From Cordylochernes scorpioides (lineage: Eukaryota > Arthropoda > Arachnida > Pseudoscorpiones > Chernetidae), in the NCBI GenBank assembly GCA_030710605.1, contig CP092880.1:19901791-19965790 (forward strand): a stretch of 64,000 nucleotides of DNA, written 5' to 3'. Positions within the stretch are counted from its first letter, which is position 1. The number at the start of each line of letters is the position of its first letter. The notes below the pieces were generated by a model, which made no database searches, had not been told where the DNA came from, and saw only the letters and a list, made by a program, of their open reading frames with translations. The position numbers and the translations under genes were made by a program. Shown here piece by piece: positions 29,346-39,080 of the stretch.

Positions 29346-29764
29346 CGTCCCGTCCCTTGAAAAATACTCGATAAGTTGAATAAAATCAATATTAATTGGT
29401 TCCCTCGGTAATTGGAAGTTAAAGGAATAGTATCTTGCCTTGGAATTGTATCATTATTCTTGTCTCAAATAAATTGCCGTGTCATCCTGAATTTTGTCTT
29501 TCCTAATTTTCTACATTACAAAATCATCGTATCATCATGATAATATTTAGAGCAGATTGTTGAATTATAACAGATAAATTAGAATATTTATCTTGATTAT
29601 TTTAAAGCGAAAAGTTATTTCAAAAATTTTATTTGCTAGAAACCTTCCCAGTACTATACTAAATAACTTCCCAAAGTTTCATGGCGTTCCAATGAGTGGT
29701 TTGGTCAGGCATAAAGGACAAACAGACACACACACACACATACATTCATTTTTATATATATAGA
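29222..29764 (-). mobile_element. Helitron family H3, complete-looking copy
   Basis: CTAG at 29222-29225 with a hairpin (CCCGGGCAACGCCTGGG). The other end reads on the minus strand TCTATATATATAAAAATG and then AATGTATGTGTGTGTG. It has a 5' TC, a 3' CTAG and host A/T at the ends. The 3' 125 bp are H1-like; the interior is different (ACTCGATAAGTTGAATAAAA). About 540 bp, non-autonomous. Confidence 0.78.
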
Positions 29765-29804
29765 TAAAATATATTTTTCGAGCAAACATATCCACTCTCT
29801 CTAC

Positions 29805-30245
29805 TGAATATATTTTTTAAAAGAGATATATATAAATAAAAAATATCTAGAGATAAACTACACGATCTTAGCCAAAAGGCCGAGAAACGATATTTTATAT
29901 ATTGAGATGACCTGGCTTCGTGTACGTCTTCTGCTCGAGTGAATGTTTCGCAGGTAGAATTTTGTTCCTGCCTACTGAAAATTATTATCTGGCTTCGCCC
30001 GTGGTCTGTTTTAGTGAATATTCCCCTAAAGAATTTTATTTATGTCAATCAAGCATGATACAGCAATATTGTCATCATCATTTTTGACTAAAAAAATATT
30101 TTTGCTCAGTACCCGGTTATTTATAATTTTTCTTGGTTAAAGCGCGACAAAAAAACTCTTCCAGATTTAACTCTCTGTCCTGTTCAAATTTCAGCGAGTT
30201 TAGTTACATATTGAGGGCGTGCATAGCCGACAAACATATATATAT
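29805..30245 (-). mobile_element. Helitron H1-like fragment with U2-like block
   Basis: Reverse orientation. After the U2-like block, TGAGATGACCTGGCTTCGTG, GAATTTTGTTCCTGCC and GGCTTCGCCCGTGGTCTG match H1, ending with GCATAGCCGACA, the reverse of the H1 5' segment. The 3' hairpin end is absent. Confidence 0.68.
29852..29891 (-). pseudogene. U2 snRNA 5'-end-like fragment, best match
   Basis: On the minus strand: ATCGTTTCTCGGCCTTTTGG, then CTAAGATCGTGTAGTTTATC. Only a few positions differ from the conserved animal U2 5' end over about 40 nt; the homology stops there, before the Sm site. The clean start at U2 nucleotide 1 argues against chance. Confidence 0.75.
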
Positions 30246-30246
30246 A

Positions 30247-30600
30247 TATGTTCCCGGCTTCGCCGGTTTTATCCTAGTAAAGGTTTGCCTAACGAACATT
30301 TGTTAAAACGATTCTAGCAAACATCCAATCCCTATATTGAATCTACACTTGTCTATACTCTCGATAATTTTAAATTTTTTCCAGGTCCCTTTAAAAATAC
30401 TCGATAAGTTGAATAAAATCAATATTAATTGGTCCACTCAGTAATTCGAAGTTGAAGGAATAGTATCTTGCCACAAACGAACATTTGTAAATAACTGTAT
30501 TCAGCGAATGTACCCGGCTTCGCCCGGTTTTTACCCGAGTAAAAGTTTGCCTAACGAACATTTGCTAAAACGATTCTAGAAAACATCCAATCCACCTATA
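30247..30600 (+). repeat. Tandem pair of a Helitron-like unit
   Basis: TTCCCGGCTTCGCCGGTTTT, GTTTGCCTAACGAACATTTG and CGATTCTAGCAAACATCCAA at 30247-30330 recur at 30510-30597 with small changes. Between them lies ACTCGATAAGTTGAATAAAA, also found at 29365. Related decayed ends are near 1620 and 40495. Confidence 0.6.
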
Positions 30601-30885
30601 TATAGATTTATAAACGTATATAAATATTGTTATATCAGTTTGAATATATTTTTGAAACATAATTTTTTTAAAAACATTCATTAATTTTTAAATAAGATAT
30701 TGTCACGCGTTTGTGGATTTTATGATTAATTATTTCTTTTTTTTTCTCAATGAATTATGTATATTAATTTAAAAATTCATTTTTGTTATCATCATCACAT
30801 ACAATGTAATCTACTTATATATTGGCCTTATTCTGTCTGTTTGTCTGTTTTCCTGTTTGAAGCTCACGGATGGGATTTTTCATAA

Positions 30886-30956
30886 CCATCGGTGGTTCAG
30901 TGGTAGAATGCTCGCCTGCCACGCGGGCGGCCCGGGTTCGATTCCCGGCCGATGCA
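30886..30956 (+). tRNA. tRNA-Gly (GCC)
   Basis: A 71-nt cloverleaf: D arm GGTTCAGTGGTAGAATGC, anticodon arm CTCGCCTGCCACGCGGG with anticodon GCC, no variable arm expansion, and T arm with the intact B box GGTTCGATTCC. The acceptor stem pairs CATCGG with CCGATG, but position 1 is C opposite C, where the usual tRNA-Gly has G. Discriminator A. It is followed by a run of Ts, a good Pol III terminator. The single mismatch at the first acceptor pair means it could be a pseudogene or an assembly error; everything else looks functional. Confidence 0.85.
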
Positions 30957-30970
30957 TTTTTTTTTTTTTT
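30957..30970 (+). terminator. Pol III terminator of tRNA-Gly
   Basis: An uninterrupted T run begins directly after the discriminator base. Confidence 0.75.
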
Positions 30971-31002
30971 ACAATTTTTAAAACTCATTTATATATTATA
31001 CA

Positions 31003-31098
31003 AGAATGACATCCACGGCGCCAATTTATAATTGTAACGAATAGTATTTGAATAAAAGCATTTAATCGGGTAAAACCCGGGCGTTGCCCGGGTCATTC
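31003..31098 (+). mobile_element. Helitron H1 3' end lacking CTAG
   Basis: GACATCCACGGCGCCAATTT to hairpin CCCGGGCGTTGCCCGGG and TCATTCG, then TATATAA instead of GCTAG. Truncated at both sides, about 45 bp after the tRNA. Confidence 0.75.
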
Positions 31099-31411
31099 GT
31101 ATATAATAATTGTATAAACGAATGCAAGACAAAATCACCGCGAATGTTTCTTTTTTTTAAAGCAATTTCTTTTTAAGGCAATTGTCGTTATTTATCGTTA
31201 ATTTTTGTTTCGATTTTATTGAAAAAAAAAAACGATATGGTGCCTTTAAAAATGATCTTTATTACTATGCAGTTTTCTATTTAGTCAATATACCTAAGTT
31301 CATGTTGCAAATGTAATTATCTCTATCGATTTAGTAGGTGAAATGCAAAAAGAAAATCGACATGATGAAATATTTATGAAAATTCACATTTTTATTTTTA
31401 TATTTTCAAGA

Positions 31412-31653
31412 CACACACAGTTTGGGGCGGGACGTTTCACAAGAGAGACATCCACGGCGCCAATTTATAATTGTAACGAATAGTATTTTAATTAAAACAT
31501 TTTAAAAACACACAGTTTGGAACGGGACGTTTCACAAGAGTGACATCCATGGCGCCAATTTATAATTGTAACGAATAATATTTGAATTAAAACGTTTTTA
31601 AAATATATGCGCACTCGGGTAAAACCCAGGCGTTGCCCGGGCCATTCGTCTAG
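31412..31653 (+). mobile_element. Helitron with duplicated 3' segment in tandem
   Basis: ACACACAGTTTGGGGCGGG to ATTTTAAAA appears twice (31412-31507 and 31508-31620); only the second copy continues into the hairpin CCCAGGCGTTGCCCGGG and CTAG at 31650-31653. The second copy is the inverted partner of 29222-29345. Confidence 0.75.
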
Positions 31654-31900
31654 TTTTTTATATAAACAAACGATAAAAACAACAACAATTAAATTTGCAT
31701 CTTCGTTATTATAAAACAACAGCAAATTAAATTAACAATGTAAAAATATATTTTAACATTACAACATTTTAACATTTAACACAAAAACGTTACAATATTT
31801 TCTTTAAATATATATTAATATTGAAATGCCAAGTTTTTTTACAACGCATCTTTGGAATATTATATTACCATATTTCTAATTAAATTTATTATCTAATTAA
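31525..31900. repeat. Inverted duplication, right arm (partner 28975-29345)
   Basis: Helitron 3' end followed by about 245 bp of flank ending TTCTAATTAAATTTATTA, in opposite orientation to the left arm and separated from it by about 2.2 kb. Confidence 0.85.
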
Positions 31901-31971
31901 ATTTATTATTTATTGGAATTTGTAACAATTTTTCTGGCAATGTGTTTCTTTTTATATATCAACCAAGAATA

Positions 31972-32205
31972 GTCGGTGGACCAATGGTTAAAATCCTCGA
32001 TTCCTGACAGCCATGAACTGGGATTGAATTCCACATTGGACACTTTGTTTTAATAAGTGAATAAAGTGTCCAAATGTCGATCCTGATTCATGGATGTCGG
32101 GAATCGAAAGTTTTAGCCACTCGTATTATACAACTTCTCGTATATTGTCAATATCATAAGCTAGGTTGCTCTTTTTGAGTGGCACCTAGTAAAGTTATTT
32201 TTTTT
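31972..32205 (+). mobile_element. SINE-A, copy 7 (long variant)
   Basis: Head GTCGGTGGACCAATGG, B box GGGATTGAATTCC, then an internal duplication that includes a second, inverted head fragment (GATGTCGGGAATCGAAAG), tail CTAGGTTGCTCTTTTTGAGT, GGCACCTAGTAAAG. Its tail matches the LINE version. It continues after an insertion at 32397. Confidence 0.75.
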
Positions 32206-32396
32206 ATTATTATTTTTTTACAACAAAAAGGCTTTTATTAGGGCCCATTGCCCTGTATGGATTCGCCATACAACAACAAAACAATACAGCAATTCCTCTC
32301 CCTTTCCCCTTGTGCACGCGAGTCTTTGTTGTGAAAAGGGTTTATTTAGGCATCTGTTCAAAAATTTCCTCACTACCTCTTTTGTGTGAGTAATGT
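32206..32396 (-). mobile_element. Unclassified retroelement tail inserted in SINE-A
   Basis: Begins with T-rich sequence and ACAACAAAAAGGCTTTTATT, then AGGGCCCATTGCCC. GTTATTTT occurs on both sides (about 32198 and 32395), a likely target duplication that splits the SINE tail. A related stretch is at 39405-39470. The poly-T suggests a poly(A) tail on the minus strand. Confidence 0.55.
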
Positions 32397-32734
32397 TATT
32401 TTGGAACAGGAATATTATCTATGAGGATTTTATTGCAATGATAAAAGTTATTGAATGATTCTTTTAGCTCATTAGTGATGAACCCTCTCAGTGGTTTCGC
32501 CAAAACCGCTTTTTTGGAACGCATTGCCAAAAAATTGCTACAAATTTTAACTCTATAAACACACACACACACTATACTTAATAACTACATGTTCATTTAG
32601 TCAAAAACTCCCATCTTATCCAAACTGATAGGGTCCTAGCTATTGATAGATGCGTTTGCATGTTGATTCCAATATTCAAATTATATATACTGGGAATTTG
32701 AGTGTCATCTATATGTATTAAATGAAACTTATTT

Positions 32735-32872
32735 TAGCGCCAATTTTTGTTTGTTTTTTTTCTTTTTTTTTTTTACGAATAAACCAAGTTCCTTATAGTC
32801 AGTCTCATACTGCAATGGAACAAACGTTGTTTTTATTCGTAAAAATGAAAAAACAACAAAATTCGCGCTAGT
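32735..32872. repeat. Imperfect palindrome, likely MITE
   Basis: TTAGCGCCAATTTTTGTTTG and TTACGAATAAAC at the left pair with GTTTTTATTCGTAAAAATG and CAAAATTCGCGCTAG at the right. Confidence 0.55.
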
Positions 32873-32961
32873 TTCAATTATCCTATTCAAATTAGGATTG
32901 CATCAATTTCCCCCTCTAAGCATCTTTTAACGTTGAAATTCCTGAGAATGAAGGATTTAGA

Positions 32962-33300
32962 TTGAAGAAGGAACAAAAGTTAACGGCAACGTGTTTCTAA
33001 TGCTGTAAATTCGGCAAGTTTTCGGAATTTGACGTCCTTCGACAGGCAACACACTTTCCAAGAAACTGAAAGATAATATATTTACATAATTAGAACTTTT
33101 CTTAATGAAATAAATGATTATTATACAAAATTCTTTTCTCTTTATCTATGTAAGCATATTTGTTCTGAGAAAAGGATGACTACCTTTGGATGCAGGGAAA
33201 GACGAAAAACTATCTGAAGGACGTGAAAGTCCGAAAGCTTGCCGAATTTTACAGCATTAATAAAAGAAAACTCGTAGCCGTTAACTTCCTTCTTCAATAT
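32962..33300. repeat. Inverted repeat upstream of the UBR gene
   Basis: Arms of about 85 bp. GTTAACGGCAACGTG, TAATGCTGTAAATTCGGCAA and GACGTCCTTC at 32980-33040 pair with GAAGGACGTGAAAGTCCG, TTGCCGAATTTTACAGCATT and GCCGTTAAC at 33215-33290. It could be a MITE or fold-back element; it ends about 400 bp before the UBR start codon. Confidence 0.65.
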
Positions 33301-33697
33301 GATGTCTGGCGATTCCTTCTTTTGTAAAGATTTAGATAACTCTTTCCTCTTTCTTTACCCTGATGCTATTAGCTCTCTATGTGGTTTAGGATGGGGGGAT
33401 TTAACCCTCTCTCTCTATCTATCCTGGCTGGAAACGAGTGAGTGACCTTGGGTGTGGGGGCAGGTTAGGGCGTGCAGTTGGAGAAAGCTGACCGCGCGGA
33501 GAGTGCTGCTACCAAGATTGGAGCACCCACAGCTACTTTAGCCGTGTATACTTAGCAAGGCACAACTCTAAATCTACTTGGATTTTGATTTTTTTTTTTT
33601 TTACTTTGAAAACAAAGCTTTGATTCTCCCTCTCTCCTTTTTTTTTTTTCTTTTCCTTCTTCAAGAAAGTCTCAAGTTTTATTCTCCTTTGAAAACA
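33301..33697 (+). promoter_or_regulatory. Putative 5' region and leader of the UBR gene
   Basis: Contains a GC-richer stretch (33425-33540, with GACCGCGCGGAGAGTGCTGC) and then a pyrimidine-rich leader with long T runs at 33589-33602 and 33636-33648. No TATA box is certain. The transcription start cannot be placed. Confidence 0.3.
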
Positions 33698-36600
33698 ATG
33701 AATTCTGATTCGTTTATTTTTCGAGACATCGTCACAGAGTGGATTGAGAAGTTTGACGAACAGAGGCTCCGCTTGGTTGACTTTCAAGAATTTTGGGGCC
33801 GCAATGTACCCCGTATCTACAGTCCCACGTTCGAAGCAGACTGTCTGAACCTGGTTTACGATGAAGCCTTGGGACAGAAGCTACTGTATAACTCCCTGGA
33901 GCAGTTCATCTCCAAGTCCGAGGACCCCGCACCTGTCCTTGAACACCTCAAGGTTCTCGATAACCCACCGACGCTATGCGGCCGCGTCTTAAAAGTGGGA
34001 GAGGCGACGTATTACTGTCGGGACTGCGGGATGGACGCGAACTGTGTTCTCTGCAGCGACTGTTTCAAGAACAGCGCCCACAAGAACCACAAGTACAAGA
34101 TGAACACCAGTGGCGGGGGCAGGATCTGTGATTGCGGGGATGAGGGAGCCTGGAAGCAGCTCCCCTTTTGCCAGACTCACCAGGAAGCAAAATTGAAAAG
34201 TTTAGAAGATGATGACCCTCTAAACCGTATCCCCAAAGACTTGGTCGACCGTGTGAAGTTCGTGTTGGAAGCCGTGCTCAACTACTGTAATGAATTGCTC
34301 ACGATGACCAATTCTCTGACGCTGCCAAAGTACCTGCAGGCACCCTCCCCAAGGCCGAATGTGTTTGCCACGGTGATCTATAACGACGAGGTTAACACCT
34401 ACGAACAAGTCATTTACACGCTCAGCCGAGCCATGAATTGCAACCAGAAGTCGGCGCTCGAATATTCCACCATGGTCGACCGAGAAGGTCGCAGCATCGT
34501 CTGGTGCTCCACCGAATCTAATTGCAAACAGCTCGCCGAGGCCATCGAGAAAATTTCTTCCCGCCACGGCAGCCGGCCACTCCGTGTACTCATATACCAC
34601 GCCGATGTCATAGCCCACCAAAACTTCGCCCTCCGGCTGCTTTCCTGGGTGCAAAACTTCCTGGGCTACTCAGAGGGCTTCAGGATTATCTTCAAGGATG
34701 TGATCATGAAACCAGCCGACTTCCCTCTTCTTGAAAGCGTCATGCTGGGAGATATGCTCCTTTGGAAGTCGGCGCGCAACCAATGGCATCAGCTCTTCAT
34801 TGCAAGTATGCATATAGAGAAGAATTGTAAGAAAACTTTCGCTAAGGTCTTTACGCGCAACTACCCAAGTTTGATGAAGGATTTCATCGCGGACGACCAC
34901 GAGCACTCAGTCTCTATAATGTCCCTGTCAGTGCAGGTCTTCACCGTGCCGCTGGCCCTCGTCTTGATCGAGGAGGAAGACGCCCTCTCCATCATAATGC
35001 GTACCTTCCTCACCGAGTGCACGCGCTACCTCAACACTGCGGGCAAACTCTCCTTCGAAAGAAACCACTACAACTCGTCCTTCAGGCGCGCTCACTATAT
35101 ACTCCGTGATCTCAAATATCTACTGACAGTCAGGCCCAACGAGTGGAACGACACCATGAGGGACAAATTCTTCAATGGCGTCCAGTCTCTCCTCCAACTT
35201 CTGACTATGATGCAGGGCATGGACACCGTGGTTCGCCAAGTAGGACAACACGTCGAATTCGAAGCCGAGTGGGAAACGGGCGTCGATCTTCAGCTTGAGC
35301 TGTTGGCGGCGATTACGCTTGTTTTGGAGTGGTGCAGCAGCGACTACAAGGTTTTTGAAAGGGTGCTTGCCCTAGCTCTGAGTGAGTTGGAGAAGCTCCA
35401 GGAAAAGTTCAAATATGTGACTGCCAAACTCTTGGGACACTCCGCCTCCTGTATTGACTACGACGTCTCCTCTTTGCCAGTAACTATACACGTGCCCCTC
35501 TCCCGGTTCGTGGCAAGTCTCATCCACCTCCGGAGATTTAACTTTCAAAATACGCCTTCCTCTTCCTTTGAAATTATCCAAAAAGAAGCATCCATCGTGC
35601 GTCTCATGGAACTACCTCTAAGGACACTTGTTCTTGCATCACAATTCCGTGCGGGCATGTGGCATCGCAACGGCTACTCACTTTTGAGCCAAGTGTTCTT
35701 TTACCAGAATGTCACACTGCGGGAGCAGATGTTCGACGTGGACATCCTCATGGTACAGCTCGCAGCGTCGCTCCTGGAGAGCAACACCTTCCTCATCCAC
35801 CTACTGAGCAAGTACAAGCTGGTGCCGTGGGTGATGGAAGACCCGGAGGAGGGCCCCGGCACCAACCTGGTGGCCACGCTGGCCGAAGAGTTCCTCACGC
35901 TAATCCTCTACGTCCTCTCGGAACGGTACGTGCCGGGCGTCGGGAGAGTCATCGACGAAAGGGCAAAGCTTAAAAAGGAAATCATCCAACTCCTCTGCAT
36001 CGAACCAATGCCCCACAGCCAGCTCTTCACACTCCTCCCGAAGGATATCCACTACGAAACGGGCATGGATCACGTTATTAATGAAGTAGCCGATTTCAAG
36101 CAGGTCAAATTCAAAGGGAGGTACGAGCTGAAGCCCGAGTTGTACCAGGAGTTCAATCCGTACTTCTACCACTATTCCCGGGAGGAACAGTCCAAGGCGG
36201 TGGAGGCCCAGATCAGAAGGAGACGTCAGAATGGGGAGGAGGAGTGCTGCCCGCCCCCGCTGCTGGTGGAGTTTTCACCCAACTTCGCCCCCCTCGTGCA
36301 GATCCTCCAGTGCGACGTGATGCTGCACATCCTGAACCACACCATCCAAAGAGCACTCAATCCCAACAACAGCTGCTATTATTCCGAAAGCCAATTCGAA
36401 AAAGTGATCTACCTAATCGGGATGGCTTTGCACGAAGAAACGAGGTATTTTGAAAAAGATAACGCCTCCCCATTTTTCAAGTTTACAGAAAAGACAGGGA
36501 AACTCTTTGAAGATCTTGAGAAGTGTTTAACGTTCCTCAAACTTGAGAATCAGAAAGACCTCCTCAAGTGGGTTCTCAGAAAATACAAAGCTCTCGAAGT

Positions 36601-38968
36601 TATAAAAGCGAAAAAGGATGACGAGAAAGAAAAAGCTGCAGAGGCTATTTCTTCGCTGCAAGAACAAGTTTCAGAACGCGAAAAGTTTCGCAGGAAAAAT
36701 GCCGCGCTTGCCGCTGCTCGCAGGGAGAGAATCATGTCCCGGATGGCAGCCATGCAGAAGAACTTCATGTCAGAGAACGAAGAACTTTTGAAGGCGGTTG
36801 TGTCGGAGCAGGTGACCCCGTCCAGCGAAGTGTCTTCTATGGTGGCCAAGGATGACGACCCAGTGGCCGTGGGCAGCAACCAGCGCGGCAGGGTGTGTGC
36901 GAGCAATAGGCAAACGTGTATTCTGTGTCGGGAAGAACAGGACGTTACGACGTCCGAACATTCCCTGGTCATCGCGGCCTTTGTTCAGCGGTCTACGGTC
37001 CTGTCCAAGAACCGCAACCACTCCCTCGAAGCCATCCGCAGCTCCGACCCGCTCTTCCTCCACTCCGACCTCTGCTCCGGCCCGCACGTCAGCACCTGCG
37101 GCCACGTGATGCACAGTATGTGCTGGCAACACTTCTTCGATTCTGTCCAGATGAAGGAACAGAGGCGACCCATCCAGGACGGCCGCAACAACAGCTACGA
37201 CGTGGATAAGAACGAATTTCTTTGTCCCCTGTGCGAAAGGCTAAGCAACGGCGTGATTCCTCTCACTCCCTCCATAAATAGCATTGCCGATAACTCCATC
37301 CCACCTCCCTTCCCCTTCGATGATTACGTTGCGGTCTTGAAGAAAGTAGTCGATTGTATAGAAAAGGACGATATTATGAAGTACGCAACAGATGAAGATG
37401 AGGAAGGGGCTTCGAGCAAACTTCTAAGTTGTAAAATGCCTAAACTCGAGGACCTTGCGACGGACGCAATCCAATTGAAATGTCTCCAAGACGTCTTCAT
37501 CCCACCCGGACCCAGTGTAGAGGCCCTACCCTACCACGAGACTCTGGTGAAGATTATTGCTCTATTTTCCCATGTTACGTTTTCGGTGGGTCTGAGCATC
37601 GAACGGCCCACCCACTTTGACCCAAAGATACCCTTGATGGCGTGGCAAGCTTGCATCTTTACCATCCTGTCGATGGAGTGGAGCCTCAGGGATCAGCGCA
37701 AGCCAGTGTTCGGAGACCTCTCTTCTCGCCAGGAACATTGCCTCGAGGCGATCATCAAACTCTCAGCTTCCAGCTTGCGTCTCTATGAAAAACTTCTTAT
37801 CAGAAGCCATGCTTCCCGGCTACTCTGCTACCTCCTCTCACCTGAAATTTACGAAGCACATAGCTTGAGCTGCCTCGACGTTGACGCCTTTTCAATAGCA
37901 GTTTCACTTTCCCTCTTGCTTCCAAGTTTGTTCGAAAGAGAAGATGATCGAATCAGCAATATTCCCTTGGGCCACTCTCTCGATAGTTGTTCCCTACAGC
38001 TGGCTTTTTCTCTCCACTTAGTCCAATTGCTGTTGACTCTGGAGTGCGAATCCGACATAGAGATGCTTGATGAAGCTTCCACCTTATCTTTAACGGAGAA
38101 GGAACAAGAGGAAGAAGCGAGCCTGGAAGCTTTGTATCACAAAATAACGAACGAATTGAAGACCCAACCCCAGCAATTCTCAAAAGGCTACCTCCGTCAA
38201 AGGGTGCGGTCCGGATCGCTGCCATTCCTACGGTGTTGCGCCATCTACTACCATTTCTTGACCGATGTCGCCCCGCCAGCAAAGATGAAGCAGCTCAGTT
38301 CCTCAGATGACGCGGAATTCGACGCCCTCTGCCACTACCTCGGTCTTCCGCTCTACCTGCACGAGATCTTCGACTCCCCCAGCCTCCACCAGCTAGCGAT
38401 GACCTGGATCAAGCACCCATCGCTTGCCAAACGTCTGCAGGCAGACCAGCCGTCCTCCGAAGTGATCGTACGCCAGCCGCTGGCCGTCAACCAGCTCATC
38501 AACCTCCCAGCTGACTACAGCGAACTGATCAACCAAGCTTCAAACTTCAGTTGCCCAAAGAACGAAGAGGGCGACTGCCTCTATCCCGCTATGTGTCTGG
38601 TATGTGGAGATGTCCTCTGTTCCCAGAGCTACTGCTGCAAACACGTCCTGCCATCCGGGGGCGGACTTGTTGGAGCGTGCACCCACCATTCGTACGGGTG
38701 CGGTGCCGGGGTGGGGTTGTTCCTGCAGGTACGCGACTGCAAGGTGCTCTTGCTTGCCGGGAAGACCAAGGGATGCTACCTGTCACCGCCCTACGTGGAC
38801 GAGTACGGAGAGACGGACCAAGGACTCATGCGATGCAATCCTCTTCACCTGAGCCTGGAGCACTACCGGACGCTGCATCGTCTCTGGCTGAACCACGAGC
38901 TGGCGGAGACCATCGTCCACAAGATGGAACAGTCAAACGTGTCCTCCACCAACTGGCAGCACGTGTAG
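33698..38968 (+). CDS. UBR2: E3 ubiquitin-protein ligase, UBR1/UBR2-type N-recognin, intronless
   Basis: A 1756-aa intact ORF; vertebrate UBR1 and UBR2 are about 1750 aa. It recognises destabilising N-terminal residues (N-degrons) and ubiquitinates the substrate, with an E2 of the UBE2A/B type in known homologues. Domains: UBR box at residues about 94-163 with its zinc residues (CGRV, CRDC, CVLCSDC, HKNH, CDCGD, CQTH); ClpS-like domain at about 218-295 (FATVIYNDEVNTYEQVIYTL) for bulky hydrophobic N termini; RING at about 1074-1185 (CILC, CGHVMHSMCW, CPLC); C-terminal autoinhibitory region from about 1633 (CLVCGDVLCSQ, CKHVLPSGGG). I chose the ATG at 33698 (MNSDSF) because the upstream extension from 33578 is a low-complexity Phe-rich leader. 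Base composition is clearly GC-richer than its surroundings. The lack of introns suggests a retrocopy or intron loss. The symbol is tentative between UBR1 and UBR2. Confidence 0.95.
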   Translation: MNSDSFIFRDIVTEWIEKFDEQRLRLVDFQEFWGRNVPRIYSPTFEADCLNLVYDEALGQKLLYNSLEQFISKSEDPAPVLEHLKVLDNPPTLCGRVLKVGEATYYCRDCGMDANCVLCSDCFKNSAHKNHKYKMNTSGGGRICDCGDEGAWKQLPFCQTHQEAKLKSLEDDDPLNRIPKDLVDRVKFVLEAVLNYCNELLTMTNSLTLPKYLQAPSPRPNVFATVIYNDEVNTYEQVIYTLSRAMNCNQKSALEYSTMVDREGRSIVWCSTESNCKQLAEAIEKISSRHGSRPLRVLIYHADVIAHQNFALRLLSWVQNFLGYSEGFRIIFKDVIMKPADFPLLESVMLGDMLLWKSARNQWHQLFIASMHIEKNCKKTFAKVFTRNYPSLMKDFIADDHEHSVSIMSLSVQVFTVPLALVLIEEEDALSIIMRTFLTECTRYLNTAGKLSFERNHYNSSFRRAHYILRDLKYLLTVRPNEWNDTMRDKFFNGVQSLLQLLTMMQGMDTVVRQVGQHVEFEAEWETGVDLQLELLAAITLVLEWCSSDYKVFERVLALALSELEKLQEKFKYVTAKLLGHSASCIDYDVSSLPVTIHVPLSRFVASLIHLRRFNFQNTPSSSFEIIQKEASIVRLMELPLRTLVLASQFRAGMWHRNGYSLLSQVFFYQNVTLREQMFDVDILMVQLAASLLESNTFLIHLLSKYKLVPWVMEDPEEGPGTNLVATLAEEFLTLILYVLSERYVPGVGRVIDERAKLKKEIIQLLCIEPMPHSQLFTLLPKDIHYETGMDHVINEVADFKQVKFKGRYELKPELYQEFNPYFYHYSREEQSKAVEAQIRRRRQNGEEECCPPPLLVEFSPNFAPLVQILQCDVMLHILNHTIQRALNPNNSCYYSESQFEKVIYLIGMALHEETRYFEKDNASPFFKFTEKTGKLFEDLEKCLTFLKLENQKDLLKWVLRKYKALEVIKAKKDDEKEKAAEAISSLQEQVSEREKFRRKNAALAAARRERIMSRMAAMQKNFMSENEELLKAVVSEQVTPSSEVSSMVAKDDDPVAVGSNQRGRVCASNRQTCILCREEQDVTTSEHSLVIAAFVQRSTVLSKNRNHSLEAIRSSDPLFLHSDLCSGPHVSTCGHVMHSMCWQHFFDSVQMKEQRRPIQDGRNNSYDVDKNEFLCPLCERLSNGVIPLTPSINSIADNSIPPPFPFDDYVAVLKKVVDCIEKDDIMKYATDEDEEGASSKLLSCKMPKLEDLATDAIQLKCLQDVFIPPGPSVEALPYHETLVKIIALFSHVTFSVGLSIERPTHFDPKIPLMAWQACIFTILSMEWSLRDQRKPVFGDLSSRQEHCLEAIIKLSASSLRLYEKLLIRSHASRLLCYLLSPEIYEAHSLSCLDVDAFSIAVSLSLLLPSLFEREDDRISNIPLGHSLDSCSLQLAFSLHLVQLLLTLECESDIEMLDEASTLSLTEKEQEEEASLEALYHKITNELKTQPQQFSKGYLRQRVRSGSLPFLRCCAIYYHFLTDVAPPAKMKQLSSSDDAEFDALCHYLGLPLYLHEIFDSPSLHQLAMTWIKHPSLAKRLQADQPSSEVIVRQPLAVNQLINLPADYSELINQASNFSCPKNEEGDCLYPAMCLVCGDVLCSQSYCCKHVLPSGGGLVGACTHHSYGCGAGVGLFLQVRDCKVLLLAGKTKGCYLSPPYVDEYGETDQGLMRCNPLHLSLEHYRTLHRLWLNHELAETIVHKMEQSNVSSTNWQHV

Positions 38969-38981
38969 ATTCAGAGTAACT

Positions 38982-38987
38982 AATAAA
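38982..38987 (+). terminator. Polyadenylation signal of the UBR gene
   Basis: AATAAA 14 bases after the stop codon, followed by a GT/T-rich stretch (GTGTCTCTCT). Confidence 0.65.
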
Positions 38988-39080
38988 GAGTTTAACTATT
39001 AACACCTGTGTCTCTCTATCCTACACCCAATATCTGAATTTGAGTCAAAAGACGGTCCAATAAATAGGTTTATACAAGAG

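Noticed and set aside
33989..38786. Many alternative-frame and antisense ORFs within the UBR gene
   Set aside because: The plus-strand frame has all the domain motifs; the others are shadows of GC-rich coding sequence.
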